A stretch of 64,000 nt of DNA from Vibrio tetraodonis. GTDB lineage: Bacteria > Pseudomonadota > Gammaproteobacteria > Enterobacterales > Vibrionaceae. Below are positions 1-8,646 of the stretch, piece after piece. The notes under the pieces are model-generated. The model ran no database searches. It had not been told where the DNA came from and was given only the letters and a program-made list of their open reading frames with translations. The stretch is from NCBI RefSeq assembly GCF_003350295.1, contig NZ_QLYY01000019.1, positions 82,957 to 146,956 on the forward strand. The letters run 5' to 3'. Every line of letters starts with the position of its first letter. Position 1 is the first letter of the stretch. The position numbers were made by a program, and so were the translations under genes.

Positions 1-24
1 AAGCGTAAAAAGTCAGTGAAGTAA
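1..24 (+). CDS. 3' end of an upstream gene (partial)
   Basis: Frame 1 reads seven codons, K-R-K-K-S-V-K, then TAA at 22-24. A basic C-terminal tail followed 24 bases later by a strong intrinsic terminator fits the end of a plus-strand gene lying left of the window. Seven codons are too few to identify it. Confidence 0.35.
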   Translation, partial: KRKKSVK

Positions 25-48
25 CGCTAAACAAAATGCACACGCCAA

Positions 49-76
49 AGCAGCCACATTATGTGGCTGCTTTTTT
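49..76 (+). terminator. Intrinsic terminator of the upstream gene
   Basis: Perfect 11-bp inverted repeat AGCAGCCACAT / ATGTGGCTGCT followed by six T. It closes the transcription unit that ends at base 24. Confidence 0.85.
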
Positions 77-120
77 ATTGTTACAAAGTGAGCATCCAAG
101 GATTTAAGGCTAGAGGTTGA

Positions 121-152
121 TCATACTCTGCGCGCCAACGCTCGGAGTATGA
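121..152. repeat. Inverted repeat upstream of glgC
   Basis: TCATACTC at 121-128 is repeated inverted as GAGTATGA at 145-152, with a 16-base GC-rich loop. There is no T-run, so it is not a classic terminator. It lies in the 290-base leader between the terminator and glgC and could be an operator or RNA stem; no regulator can be named. Confidence 0.4.
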
Positions 153-365
153 CATGTTTTGAATTGTAAATTTATGGAAATGGGGTAAGTTATAGTAAAC
201 TGAGTGCATATTTCGTGACGCTTGAACATGATGTAATCGATGTACAGGGGCATAGATGCTGACTTATTTCGTATGTTTGTTCGGTGGCAAGTTTGTCAAT
301 TGAAAGATAGCGATAAACTTTGGAATGGGTACTTGTCCAAAGTATACGAGCATGGAGAGTATAGA

Positions 366-1583
366 ATGGCTGGTGTGTTAGGAATGATCCTCGCGGGTGG
401 AGAAGGCTCCCGTCTTCGCCCATTGACTGAACCTCGTAGCAAGCCTGCAGTACCATTTGGTGGAAGCTACCGCCTTATTGATTTTGCCCTGAATAATTTT
501 GTTAATGCGGATTTAATGCGTATTTATGTATTAACGCAGTTCAAATCTCAATCGCTGTTTCATCATCTAAAAAAAGGTTGGAATATTAGTGGTATAACCG
601 ATCGATTTATTGATCCTATTCCTGCTCAAATGAGAACAGGGAAACGTTGGTATGAAGGCACTGCGGATGCAATATACCAAAACTTACGCTTTATGGAGTT
701 AGCAGAACCGGAGCAAGTGTGTATTTTTGGTTCTGATCACATCTATAAAATGGATATTAAACAGGTTCTCGATTTTCATAAACAGAAACACGCTTCACTG
801 ACAGTCTCCGCACTTCGAGTCCCTCTCTCTGAGGCTTCAAGCTTCGGAGTGATTGAAATAGACGAAGACAATCGGATGATTGGTTTCGAAGAAAAGCCCA
901 CTTATCCTAAGTCTATACCTGGGGACCCAGAGCATGCGCTGGTTTCAATGGGTAACTATATATTTGAAGCTCAGCCTCTGTTCGCTGAGTTGATAGAAGA
1001 TGCTGATAACCCAAGCTCTTCTCATGATTTTGGTAAGGATATTATTCCTAAAATGTTCCCTCGTGGAGATGTTTTTGTCTATGACTTTAGCCAGAATCGA
1101 ATTCCTGGCGAGAAAGAAGCGGTTTATTGGCGAGATGTTGGGACGATTGATTCCTACTGGCAGGCTCATATGGATCTGCTGAAGAAAGATGCACCTTTTT
1201 CTCTCTATAACCGCAGTTGGCCACTGCATACCTTTTATCCCGCTTTACCACCTGCTACTTTCAGTGACTCTGACAATAGGCGAGTGCAAATCATAGATAG
1301 TTTAGTGTGCAACGGAAGCTATGTAAGGTGCTCACGGATAGAGAAATCTGTATTAGGTTTTCGGAGTAATATAGCTTCTGCTTGTGATATTAGCGAAAGT
1401 ATCTTGATGGGTGATGTCAAGGTCGGTGAAGGCTGTGTGCTTCGTCGTGTCATCATAGATAAAAATGTGGATATTGCTCCTGACACCCGAATAGGCGTAG
1501 ACCTAGAACAAGACAAGAAACGATTCCATGTTTCAGATGATGGTATTGTTGTTATTCCGAAAGGAGCGCGAGTTGGTTACTAG
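366..1583 (+). CDS. glgC: Glucose-1-phosphate adenylyltransferase
   Basis: Makes ADP-glucose from glucose-1-phosphate and ATP, the committed step of bacterial glycogen synthesis in the cytoplasm. The 405-residue protein has the nucleotidyltransferase signature GGEGSRLRPLT near the N-terminus, the GTADAIYQ substrate motif and a C-terminal left-handed beta-helix region, and is the usual family length. The ATG at 366 is chosen because the family starts at MAGVLGMILAGGEG and a GGAG box lies 8 bases upstream (354-357); an open frame back to 240 is not family-like. It overlaps glgA by 11 bases, so the two genes are probably translationally coupled. Confidence 0.95.
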   Translation: MAGVLGMILAGGEGSRLRPLTEPRSKPAVPFGGSYRLIDFALNNFVNADLMRIYVLTQFKSQSLFHHLKKGWNISGITDRFIDPIPAQMRTGKRWYEGTADAIYQNLRFMELAEPEQVCIFGSDHIYKMDIKQVLDFHKQKHASLTVSALRVPLSEASSFGVIEIDEDNRMIGFEEKPTYPKSIPGDPEHALVSMGNYIFEAQPLFAELIEDADNPSSSHDFGKDIIPKMFPRGDVFVYDFSQNRIPGEKEAVYWRDVGTIDSYWQAHMDLLKKDAPFSLYNRSWPLHTFYPALPPATFSDSDNRRVQIIDSLVCNGSYVRCSRIEKSVLGFRSNIASACDISESILMGDVKVGEGCVLRRVIIDKNVDIAPDTRIGVDLEQDKKRFHVSDDGIVVIPKGARVGY

Positions 1584-3060
1584 TAATTTGTCGGTTCTTT
1601 ATGTTGCATCAGAAGTAGAAGGTTTAATCAAAAGTGGTGGTTTAGCGGATGTGGCAAGGGCTTTACCTGAGTCTCTAGTCGCTGTAGACCTGGACGTACG
1701 AATTACTTTACCAGCCTATCAACAAATCTCTCAGCTTGACGAAGCACAAGTCATATTAGACTCTCAACTCGAGCATTGGCCACGCACTGAATACAGGGTT
1801 TTGAAATTAAATGTATCAAACCTAGATGTCTATGCTATTGATTGTCCTAAGTATTTTAATCGCCCCGAAATGTATGCGGTAAGCAATCAAGCTTACAGTG
1901 ACAATGGTGAGCGTTTTGCATTTTTTAGTGCAGCTTGCCTTGATATGTTACCTAAGCTGGGCTTTCGGCCAGATATCGTTCATGCCAATGACTGGCACAC
2001 GGGGTTTGTACCCTACCTTCTAAAATACCGTTATAGGGAAATTAAGTTTTACTCTGAGATGAAGAGTGTCATCACGGTACACAACGCTGTATTCAAGGGC
2101 GTTTTTAGTTATGACGATCTTCTTTGCTTACCGGAGATGCAGACAAGGTATGCCCCTGATGCGGCGGTGAGTTCGACCCATGTCACAATGCTCAGGGCTG
2201 GGGTCATGACAGCTGACAAAATCACTGCAGTGAGTCCAACTTATGCAGAGGAGCTTAAGACTGAACTGGGTAGTCATGGAATGTCGAAGGAATTTAAATC
2301 GCGTGAGGAGGATTTAGTCGGCATTTTAAATGGTTGTGATTACTCTGTTTGGAGCCCCGTCACGGATCCTTACTTACCGGTCAGCTATCAAGCTAATCAT
2401 GAGAGTATGACGAAAGGCAAACAAGCATGTAAACGTGCTTTACAAATCAAATTGGGGTTAGAGTGTACAGATATTGCAGTGTACGGAATGGTTTGCCGTT
2501 TAACCAACCAGAAGGGTATTCAGTATTTATTACCCATACTCGAGCGGTTCCTAAAGTATAAAGTACAGTTTGTTATGGTTGGCACAGGTGATCCAGAATT
2601 AGCGAGTAAGCTTATCGAGATTGAAATCAAGCATAGTGATCGATTTAAGTTTGTCGAGGCTTATAGCGAGGAACTTGCACACCTTATAGAAGCTGGCTCG
2701 GATGTATTTGTGATGCCATCAGAGTTTGAGCCTTGTGGATTAAATCAAATTTATAGTATGTCGTATGGCACTCTGCCTATTGTTCGAGGAGTAGGTGGGC
2801 TTAAAGATACAGTTCTTGATTATGCGTCAGATCCTAAGATTGCGACTGGTTTTATTTTTCATCAGCCTACATCGCGTGACTTGTTGCTAACACTGCAAGA
2901 ATCCCTATTGCTCTATGAGCAGCAGCGTGACGAATTTAGCCGTGTTCAGCTTAATGCAATGAAGCAAAATTTCAGCTGGAGTATTGCCGCTGATCACTAT
3001 TTGAGCTTATATAAAAGTATAGTGAATGAGTCGTATGGCTTAGCTATGTGCACAGCCTGA
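1573..3060 (+). CDS. glgA: Glycogen synthase (ADP-glucose dependent)
   Basis: GT5 glucosyltransferase that elongates alpha-1,4-glucan from ADP-glucose. It has the N-terminal KSGGLADV ADP-glucose-binding motif and the C-terminal retaining-GT motif around PSEFEPCGLNQ. I choose the TTG at 1573: it has AAGGAG at 1561-1566 with a 6-base spacer and gives MVTSNLSVLYVASE, close to other GlgA N-termini; the ATG at 1528 lies deep inside glgC. The product is 495 residues. No branching enzyme or phosphorylase follows, so the locus is a two-gene glgCA unit. No clear terminator is seen in the 96 bases after the stop. Confidence 0.93.
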   Translation: MVTSNLSVLYVASEVEGLIKSGGLADVARALPESLVAVDLDVRITLPAYQQISQLDEAQVILDSQLEHWPRTEYRVLKLNVSNLDVYAIDCPKYFNRPEMYAVSNQAYSDNGERFAFFSAACLDMLPKLGFRPDIVHANDWHTGFVPYLLKYRYREIKFYSEMKSVITVHNAVFKGVFSYDDLLCLPEMQTRYAPDAAVSSTHVTMLRAGVMTADKITAVSPTYAEELKTELGSHGMSKEFKSREEDLVGILNGCDYSVWSPVTDPYLPVSYQANHESMTKGKQACKRALQIKLGLECTDIAVYGMVCRLTNQKGIQYLLPILERFLKYKVQFVMVGTGDPELASKLIEIEIKHSDRFKFVEAYSEELAHLIEAGSDVFVMPSEFEPCGLNQIYSMSYGTLPIVRGVGGLKDTVLDYASDPKIATGFIFHQPTSRDLLLTLQESLLLYEQQRDEFSRVQLNAMKQNFSWSIAADHYLSLYKSIVNESYGLAMCTA

Positions 3061-3156
3061 TATCTGACATATTAATTGATTTTTTAGGAGTTATGAATGG
3101 TTTCATTTGTGATATATTGCACGGAATTGAATTTGTAATCGGATTTAATCTGAGCT

Positions 3157-3957
3157 ATGACTCAAGAGCTACTTTTTCATAAGACCTATCTACATCCCAC
3201 AAGTGATGAATGGGTTGTGTTCGTTCATGGAGCTGGAGGAAGCTCCTCTATCTGGTTCAAGCAAATTAAGGCTTATCGACAACACTTTAATTTGTTATTG
3301 GTCGATCTCCGCGGACATGGCCAGTCACGTCCGCTTATCAAAGATCTCATCTCAAATCGCTATACGTTTAAGTCAGTGACTGCAGATATACTTAAAGTTT
3401 TAGATCATCTAAAAATAGGATCGGCGCATTTTGTCGGTATGTCGCTCGGGACCATCATAGTAAGAAATTTAGCTGAAATGTCAGCAGATAGAGTTAAGTC
3501 TATGGTTTTAGGTGGTGCTGTCACCAGACTGAATACTCGTTCTCAGATACTGGCAAAATTGGGTAACTTATTTAAACACATAGTTCCATACATATGGTTG
3601 TATAGTCTATTCGCCTATATTGTTATGCCTCAAAAGGCGCAGAAAGAATCTCGTCATTTGTTTATTCGAGAAGCAAAAAAGCTTTGCCAGAAGGAGTTTA
3701 AACGTTGGTTTATTTTAACGACAGACGTGAATCCTCTTATGCGTTACTTTAAAGATAAAGAGTTACCTATTCCGACTCTCTACTTGATGGGAGAATTGGA
3801 TTACATGTTTCTGACTCCTGTCAAAGAGATGGTTGCTGTCCATGACAGAAGTACTTTATTTGAGATCCCAAATTGTGGCCATGTATGCAATATTGAGCGT
3901 CCTGAAGTTTTTAACCAATATTCTATAGAGTTTATTCAAAGACTTTCACACCAATGA
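3157..3957 (+). CDS. Alpha/beta hydrolase
   Basis: A 266-residue alpha/beta-hydrolase-fold protein with an HGAGGSS oxyanion region near residue 24, nucleophile elbow GMSLG near residue 95, a candidate acid in GELDYMF and a catalytic His in CGHVCNIERP. It has no signal peptide, so it is probably cytoplasmic. The substrate cannot be told from sequence; carboxylesterase- or MhpC-like hydrolases are the nearest relatives. It follows glgA by 96 bases on the same strand and could share its transcript, but no functional link to glycogen is evident. Confidence 0.8.
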   Translation: MTQELLFHKTYLHPTSDEWVVFVHGAGGSSSIWFKQIKAYRQHFNLLLVDLRGHGQSRPLIKDLISNRYTFKSVTADILKVLDHLKIGSAHFVGMSLGTIIVRNLAEMSADRVKSMVLGGAVTRLNTRSQILAKLGNLFKHIVPYIWLYSLFAYIVMPQKAQKESRHLFIREAKKLCQKEFKRWFILTTDVNPLMRYFKDKELPIPTLYLMGELDYMFLTPVKEMVAVHDRSTLFEIPNCGHVCNIERPEVFNQYSIEFIQRLSHQ

Positions 3958-4448
3958 TAGGTCTAGTCATTGCTATGATTGAATGATTTAAAAGTAAGTT
4001 CACCGTTTTATAGGATTGCTGATGATCTTCTGATGTAATCAACCTGCCAATATCTAGCGCAGCCCTCGTAAAGTTCACCGCCTAGTTAATTTTCTTTGAT
4101 ATGGTACCCATTTCTTCTTAATAATCAGATTTTTATATTTATTTTCTTGCATTTATACTAATTTTTGTTTTATCAATAGATGTGAGTGTTATTCGTTTGG
4201 CTTTATAAAACTGAAATTAAATCCTTTTATATCATATGTTTATATTTGAAGTGTAATTAAATTAACATATGTGTATATGATTTCTACTGAATGACCTATA
4301 CATTCTAACTTATTGTTTATTAGAGGTTCTTAGTTACCCTGATGTACTAAAGTAGCGGTTGTACTTATTCATCATGCTTTTCTTGCTACTTGCTCTGGCT
4401 TTGAGTGAGTGTTTTTAATCTTCATTTATAGTTGGGTGGACTTACCTT
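3958..4448. other. AT-rich intergenic region, no gene seen
   Basis: About 490 bases without a convincing coding frame on either strand. It holds a 10-base direct repeat AAGTTCACCG at 3996-4005 and 4071-4080, and long A/T tracts before the LysR gene. The promoter of the LysR gene probably lies here, but no clear -35/-10 pair stands out. Confidence 0.5.
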
Positions 4449-5282
4449 ATGCATCAATCTAAGTGTTTCATTGATTCAAAGTACCTATTAACACTGATAA
4501 AAGTGGCGAAATATCGTAGTGTAACCGCTGCTGCTGAGTCACTTTTTATGACTCAGCCTGCGGTATCTCAGCAAATAAAAAAAATTGAAAGTACAGTAGG
4601 TGTTGAAGTCTTTGATAGAAGGGGTGGTTTTGAGCTGACTCAACATGGAAAAATTCTTTTAGAGCATGCTAAAAAGATGCTAAGCATGAATGAAAGCTTA
4701 TTTGAGCAGTTAAAGAGCGTTAACTTAGGTCGTCGACTTGATATTGCGGTGGAAGATGTATTTTGCCCTAGAGTCATCGAATGTATTTTGAAAGAGTTTA
4801 AAGCCTTGGATTATCGAGAACTTTCTTTTACCAGCTTCAGTCTTGAACACTGTCCTCCAGTGGAAGAATATGACCTTATATTTACGACAGAAAGGCTGCC
4901 GAAAGGTCGAGGGACATCTCATCACTTGGACACGGTTAGTCATAGTATTGTGCGTTCTAAAACTTGTTCTAGTTCTCCAACAAGAGTCGTCTTTTCAAGC
5001 ACTTTGACTAAGTCATATGTCAGAAATGTACTCATGGATCATAAAATCCCACTGGATAATATTACTTATTGGCACGCTACGAGTTCTTCAACCCTCATAA
5101 ATAGTGAGCTTGAATTACCCGGCACTGTGGTCGTATGCCCTGACTGGTCTGTGACAAGTGAAGGGTATGTAAAAACTCCCCTATCTCAGCTAATCAATAT
5201 GTACGTGTGGAGTAGTGATAATGGAGTAACTAAAATTGCCTCATCTGATGTTCCAACACGCGCACTTCATCTACGTAAATAA
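4449..5282 (+). CDS. LysR-family transcriptional regulator
   Basis: A 277-residue protein with a typical LysR winged helix-turn-helix in residues 10-70 (VTAAAESLFMTQPAVSQQIK, then GVEVFDRR). The effector-binding half is shorter and more diverged than in ordinary LysR proteins of about 300 residues, so the ligand cannot be guessed. It is an isolated gene between two long AT-rich spacers; the next gene downstream starts 190 bases away behind a Zur-like operator. LysR proteins often control a divergent neighbour, but the upstream neighbour here is not divergent. Confidence 0.85.
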   Translation: MHQSKCFIDSKYLLTLIKVAKYRSVTAAAESLFMTQPAVSQQIKKIESTVGVEVFDRRGGFELTQHGKILLEHAKKMLSMNESLFEQLKSVNLGRRLDIAVEDVFCPRVIECILKEFKALDYRELSFTSFSLEHCPPVEEYDLIFTTERLPKGRGTSHHLDTVSHSIVRSKTCSSSPTRVVFSSTLTKSYVRNVLMDHKIPLDNITYWHATSSSTLINSELELPGTVVVCPDWSVTSEGYVKTPLSQLINMYVWSSDNGVTKIASSDVPTRALHLRK

Positions 5283-5357
5283 GCTGAGTAACTGGCACTG
5301 AAGGTCAAAAATGTCGATTTTTAGTGTTAGTTACTTTTGTTCAATGTGATTGTTGAT

Positions 5358-5380
5358 TTTTTGTTATGATATAACATATC
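5358..5380. promoter_or_regulatory. Zur (zinc uptake regulator) operator
   Basis: Contains the perfect palindrome TGTTATGATATAACA at 5362-5376, matching the core of the gammaproteobacterial Zur consensus (GAAATGTTATA N TATAACATTTC); the right arm TATAACATATC differs from consensus at one base. It lies 95-115 bases before the DUF1826 gene, a family often found in Zur regulons. Under zinc sufficiency Zur-Zn would repress the gene. Confidence 0.75.
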
Positions 5381-5474
5381 ATGTTTGGCGATGGTATTGA
5401 TGGTGGTTACTTAACTTTTTTGATGTTAGGTATCCCATCTAATTGGGAAGTTCGTTTATAAATGGGGAGAGTTC

Positions 5475-6128
5475 ATGCTTCAGGTTATGAAAACATCAAC
5501 GGAATTAACAATGCCTATAGCGGAATCGCCAAGTGTATTGAGTGAAATATATCGAGATGAGCATAACATTGCTGTATGGGAACGAGACCTTCCTAATAAA
5601 CTGATTCATGGTATCAAGCATATGTTGATTCATGAATCTAATTTGGCGTTAGTTCAAACAGTTACGTCTAGTAATGTAGACGACTGGATAATGCATAAGT
5701 TATCAAACCATGAATGTGCAGAGCCACTTGCTAAAGATATTGCGTTAATCGTTGATATGTTCTGTTGTTTGTTTGATTTGGGTGAAGCAGGGTTAAGACT
5801 CACTAGTATAAATAAACCTATGTGTCCAAAATTTCACGTTGATCATGTCCCTTGCCGTTTAGTTTCAACTTATACCGGTACTGCCACAGAATGGCATGGA
5901 AACGATGGTTTGGACCGCAGCAAATTGGGTGCCGGTAGCTTGGGGAAACCCGATCACTTGTCTGGTTTATATAGTGAACAGTCGGCAATAAACAGATTGT
6001 CTACTGGAGATGTAGCTTTGTTGAAGGGAAGTGGCTGGGAGGGGAATGAAAGTTGTGGTTTGGTACATCGTTCACCTCAGAACCTTAATCAAGAACCTAG
6101 ACTCCTACTGACATTAGATATGGTTTAA
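5475..6128 (+). CDS. DUF1826 domain protein, probably zinc-responsive
   Basis: A 217-residue protein of the DUF1826 family, recognised by the CPKFHVDHVPCRLVSTY block (residues about 116-132) followed by G-T-A-T-E-W and a conserved GDVALLKGSGW segment. Biochemical function is unknown; family members often sit beside COG0523 metal-chaperone GTPases under Zur control, and the His/Cys/Asp pattern in HVDHVPC is suggestive of metal binding (inference). Here it stands alone behind a Zur box, with no GTPase next to it. A second ATG four codons in (5487) is possible. No signal peptide is seen. Confidence 0.8.
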   Translation: MLQVMKTSTELTMPIAESPSVLSEIYRDEHNIAVWERDLPNKLIHGIKHMLIHESNLALVQTVTSSNVDDWIMHKLSNHECAEPLAKDIALIVDMFCCLFDLGEAGLRLTSINKPMCPKFHVDHVPCRLVSTYTGTATEWHGNDGLDRSKLGAGSLGKPDHLSGLYSEQSAINRLSTGDVALLKGSGWEGNESCGLVHRSPQNLNQEPRLLLTLDMV

Positions 6129-6375
6129 TCAGATAGTGACTTTCTTTTAGCAAATTAAAGAGTTTTATAAAGCCTTTCATTATACACTATCAACAGACTT
6201 CAACTTTCTTGAGGTGAGCTTATATAATTCCGGAAAGGTTTTATGTCAAAAATGAAATGATTAAATTCTTTCATGTTTAAAGATTATTTTTTTTCAACCT
6301 GAATTAAATTAATAAAGGTTCATGAACACAGTTTTATTTTTATTATGTCTATATAATCCTCTGATAGGATTTACT

Positions 6376-7461
6376 ATGGATATGATAATGGAAGTCAACT
6401 CAAGTTTTTCACCCTCTGCTAGTACCAGAATGAATCGCTCAGAAAAAAGTTCGCATCAGCCGTCTTTTAATATTAAAAGAATATTTAACTGCTGTTTGCC
6501 TGAGCAAGAGTTAAACTCAAATGAAGAACACTTAAACAACTTGGAATATGGTGTTTTTGATAAGCCTAAGGTCGCTCATACTATCCAAGTTTTTACTCAT
6601 AATAATGCGAACCAAACAATGAGTAGCGATATGTGTGAGTCGATTCTTACTAGTACATCAGATATTGTTTTTATATCTACGGAAGAAATGAAGAATCTTT
6701 CAGGAGTAATGAGAGAGACTATTAATGGGTCTAAGTATGTGATTGTCTATAATAGCGCCCAAAAAATGCTGACAGTCACCAAACCTAAAGAGCTGTTTTC
6801 CTTGTTCACCAATCCTGCATCAACCGCCCAGATTACACTGGTTAAAAAAGGGATAGCAGCACCTATTATTATTGACAAGTTAAATTATAGGGACGTGATT
6901 AATAATCCAAATAAAGGTGGAACTATCACTATACAAAGCATTGGTAGCATGAAAGTTGCCATGGTAAATATTCATCTTGACTCAAGAGATCAAGATGAAA
7001 GAAAAAAAGAAATAAGTGATTTGTTATGCAAAATTAATAATAAACATACTGACATAGATCATATTATTATTGCTGGTGACTTTAATACTCGAAATAGAAA
7101 AGTTGATGGGCGAATAGTTAGAGCATTGCAAGATAAAGAAAGTTTTAGATCTGAGCTGGGAGTTCTTCCTCAATATGAAATCACCTTGCCAATGATATCC
7201 TCACAGGAGAATACATATAAGTGGGAAGCAGGCTTAAATGCTGAGGCCAAGCAAGGCTCCAAAAGACAGAAAAACGGAGAAATGCAAACCGGGTACCTTG
7301 ATGGCGTTGTCATTCTTACGCCAAAAGGCAAGATTAAAGATGAGACACTAAAGAAAAGTATAATCGTACCTGAGGGTAACTCTATTGTTGGACCTTCATA
7401 TGGCAGTGATCATCGCTCAGTTAGTGCGAAGTTCGCAATAGAGAAGATACGTTCGTCCTAA
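6376..7461 (+). CDS. Endonuclease/exonuclease/phosphatase-fold protein
   Basis: The C-terminal 260 residues carry the full EEP (DNase I-like) active-site set: an early TEE metal-ligand position, NIHLDS, AGDFNTR, a Y-L-D-G-V block and the final GSDHRS. Members include DNases, sphingomyelinases, inositol phosphatases and CdtB-type toxins; the substrate cannot be assigned. The first 60 residues are polar and Ser/Asn-rich with no cleavable signal, resembling the flexible N-terminus of many secreted effectors (inference). I choose ATG 6376, which has AGGA at 6366-6369 with a 6-base spacer; the ATG at 6322 adds 18 hydrophobic residues and has a poorly spaced AAGG. The gene is AT-rich with frequent ATA and AAT codons, suggesting horizontal acquisition. 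Confidence 0.75.
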   Translation: MDMIMEVNSSFSPSASTRMNRSEKSSHQPSFNIKRIFNCCLPEQELNSNEEHLNNLEYGVFDKPKVAHTIQVFTHNNANQTMSSDMCESILTSTSDIVFISTEEMKNLSGVMRETINGSKYVIVYNSAQKMLTVTKPKELFSLFTNPASTAQITLVKKGIAAPIIIDKLNYRDVINNPNKGGTITIQSIGSMKVAMVNIHLDSRDQDERKKEISDLLCKINNKHTDIDHIIIAGDFNTRNRKVDGRIVRALQDKESFRSELGVLPQYEITLPMISSQENTYKWEAGLNAEAKQGSKRQKNGEMQTGYLDGVVILTPKGKIKDETLKKSIIVPEGNSIVGPSYGSDHRSVSAKFAIEKIRSS

Positions 7462-7479
7462 AACATTGAAGCGAAAAAG

Positions 7480-7506
7480 AATAAAGCGCCTTTAAGGCGC
7501 TTTATT
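7480..7506. terminator. Bidirectional intrinsic terminator
   Basis: Near-perfect inverted repeat: AATAAAGCGCCTT then AAGGCGCTTTATT around one central base, A-tract on the left and T-tract on the right. It lies between convergent genes and overlaps the stop codon of the minus-strand DUF2007 gene. Confidence 0.85.
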
Positions 7507-7831
7507 CATAGAAGTGAGATTCGTCTCTATTGATCTCGCTACATTTCCAACACAGCCCAAATTGCTGCTCATTGAGCTCTCCACATTGGGTGCACTGCCA
7601 TTTTAAACCTGATAGTGTTTTTTGTGTATACTGTTCGATTATTGACAGCGCTTGTTCATGTTGACTGATATCCAAAAGCCAAACACAGGGTAAGGTACTA
7701 TCATCGAAAGGAAGCTCTCCTTGTAGCCCTACGATTCCATCTCCTCTGACTTGGCAATGTATTCGCTGTGATTTTAGAAGTTCACAGACAATATGAACTT
7801 CTATTACATTAGCGGTTGAGAAAATTTTCAA
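7502..7831 (-). CDS. DUF2007 and zinc-ribbon protein
   Basis: A 109-residue protein. Residues 1-65 form a DUF2007 (putative signal-transducing) domain beginning MKIFSTANVIEVHIVCELL; residues 75-105 form a small zinc ribbon with two CxxC knuckles (WQCTQCGELN and LCWKCSE), like RanBP2-type fingers. Its molecular role is unknown. It starts 2 bases after the TVP38-family gene ends, so the two are co-transcribed. Confidence 0.8.
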   Translation of the reverse strand: MKIFSTANVIEVHIVCELLKSQRIHCQVRGDGIVGLQGELPFDDSTLPCVWLLDISQHEQALSIIEQYTQKTLSGLKWQCTQCGELNEQQFGLCWKCSEINRDESHFYE

Positions 7832-7833
7832 AA

Positions 7834-8523
7834 TTAACTCTCATTTTGAGTTTGTGTCGCTCCTTTGAATTTTCCCATCACCCATTTAGTGACTACTGGG
7901 AATAACCCAAGTAAAGCAAATGATAGTAACACAGGAACAGATACGATACCCGATAGGCTTTCTATTTGTGCCAATTGTGTGCCTGCGTTGAGATAAACCG
8001 CTGTACCCGGCAGCATTCCCAATTGGCTTACTAGGTAAAAACGAGCAGTAGATATTGGTGTTAGCCCCATTAGAAGGTTTATTAGGAAGAAGGGAAACAC
8101 AGGTATTAGGCGAAGCGAAAATAAATAGAATGCCCCATCTCTAGCCACTCCGTCATTGATTGCTTTTAATTTGTCGCCAAACTTGGTTTGCACCCAATCG
8201 CGAAGTAAAAAACGACTGCTGAGAAAGGCGAGCGTCGCACCTATGGTGCTTGCAAAAGAGACAAGTAAAAGACTGGCCCAAAAGCCGAATAAAGCCGCAC
8301 CCAGAAGCGTCACAACGGCAGCGCCTGGAATGGAGAAAGCAGTAATGGCGACATAGGCTAGAAAATAACTAATAGCAGCTAGTGCAAAGTTGTTATTTAT
8401 AAACTCAGATAGCGAGGCTTGTTGCGCTTTAGCATTTTCTAAAGTGAGATATTGACCAAAGTTAATGCCAAGAAACACAATCAATCCGACGAGCAGAACT
8501 CCTAACACGAGTTTTTTATTCAT
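7834..8523 (-). CDS. TVP38/TMEM64 family inner-membrane protein
   Basis: A 229-residue protein of the TVP38/TMEM64 (VTT/SNARE-associated) family, relatives of E. coli YdjX/YdjZ and the DedA proteins thought to act in lipid or membrane homeostasis. It has an N-terminal membrane helix, a central hydrophobic core with FSIPGAAVVTLLGAALFG, the conserved LRLIPVFPFFLINLLMG segment and a C-terminal helix. It heads a two-gene unit with the DUF2007 protein. Confidence 0.85.
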   Translation of the reverse strand: MNKKLVLGVLLVGLIVFLGINFGQYLTLENAKAQQASLSEFINNNFALAAISYFLAYVAITAFSIPGAAVVTLLGAALFGFWASLLLVSFASTIGATLAFLSSRFLLRDWVQTKFGDKLKAINDGVARDGAFYLFSLRLIPVFPFFLINLLMGLTPISTARFYLVSQLGMLPGTAVYLNAGTQLAQIESLSGIVSVPVLLSFALLGLFPVVTKWVMGKFKGATQTQNES

Positions 8524-8597
8524 AGAGGCTTCCTAAATATGAGTAAAGGGATATGAAAATAAGAACAGTTGAAAAGAAGTAAAATTTCAAACAGAAA

Positions 8598-8621
8598 ATA
8601 AAAAAGCCAACCTAGTTGGCT
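8598..8621 (-). terminator. Intrinsic terminator of tfoY
   Basis: AGCCAAC at 8605-8611 and GTTGGCT at 8615-8621 form a 7-bp stem with a 3-base loop; read on the minus strand it is followed by a T-rich tail. It lies 26 bases past the tfoY stop. Confidence 0.8.
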
Positions 8622-8646
8622 GACTTGGTTTCAAAGCATGTTGTGA

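Noticed and set aside
240..365. Upstream extension of glgC
   Set aside because: The added 42 residues do not match the family, and the ATG at 366 has a proper ribosome site.
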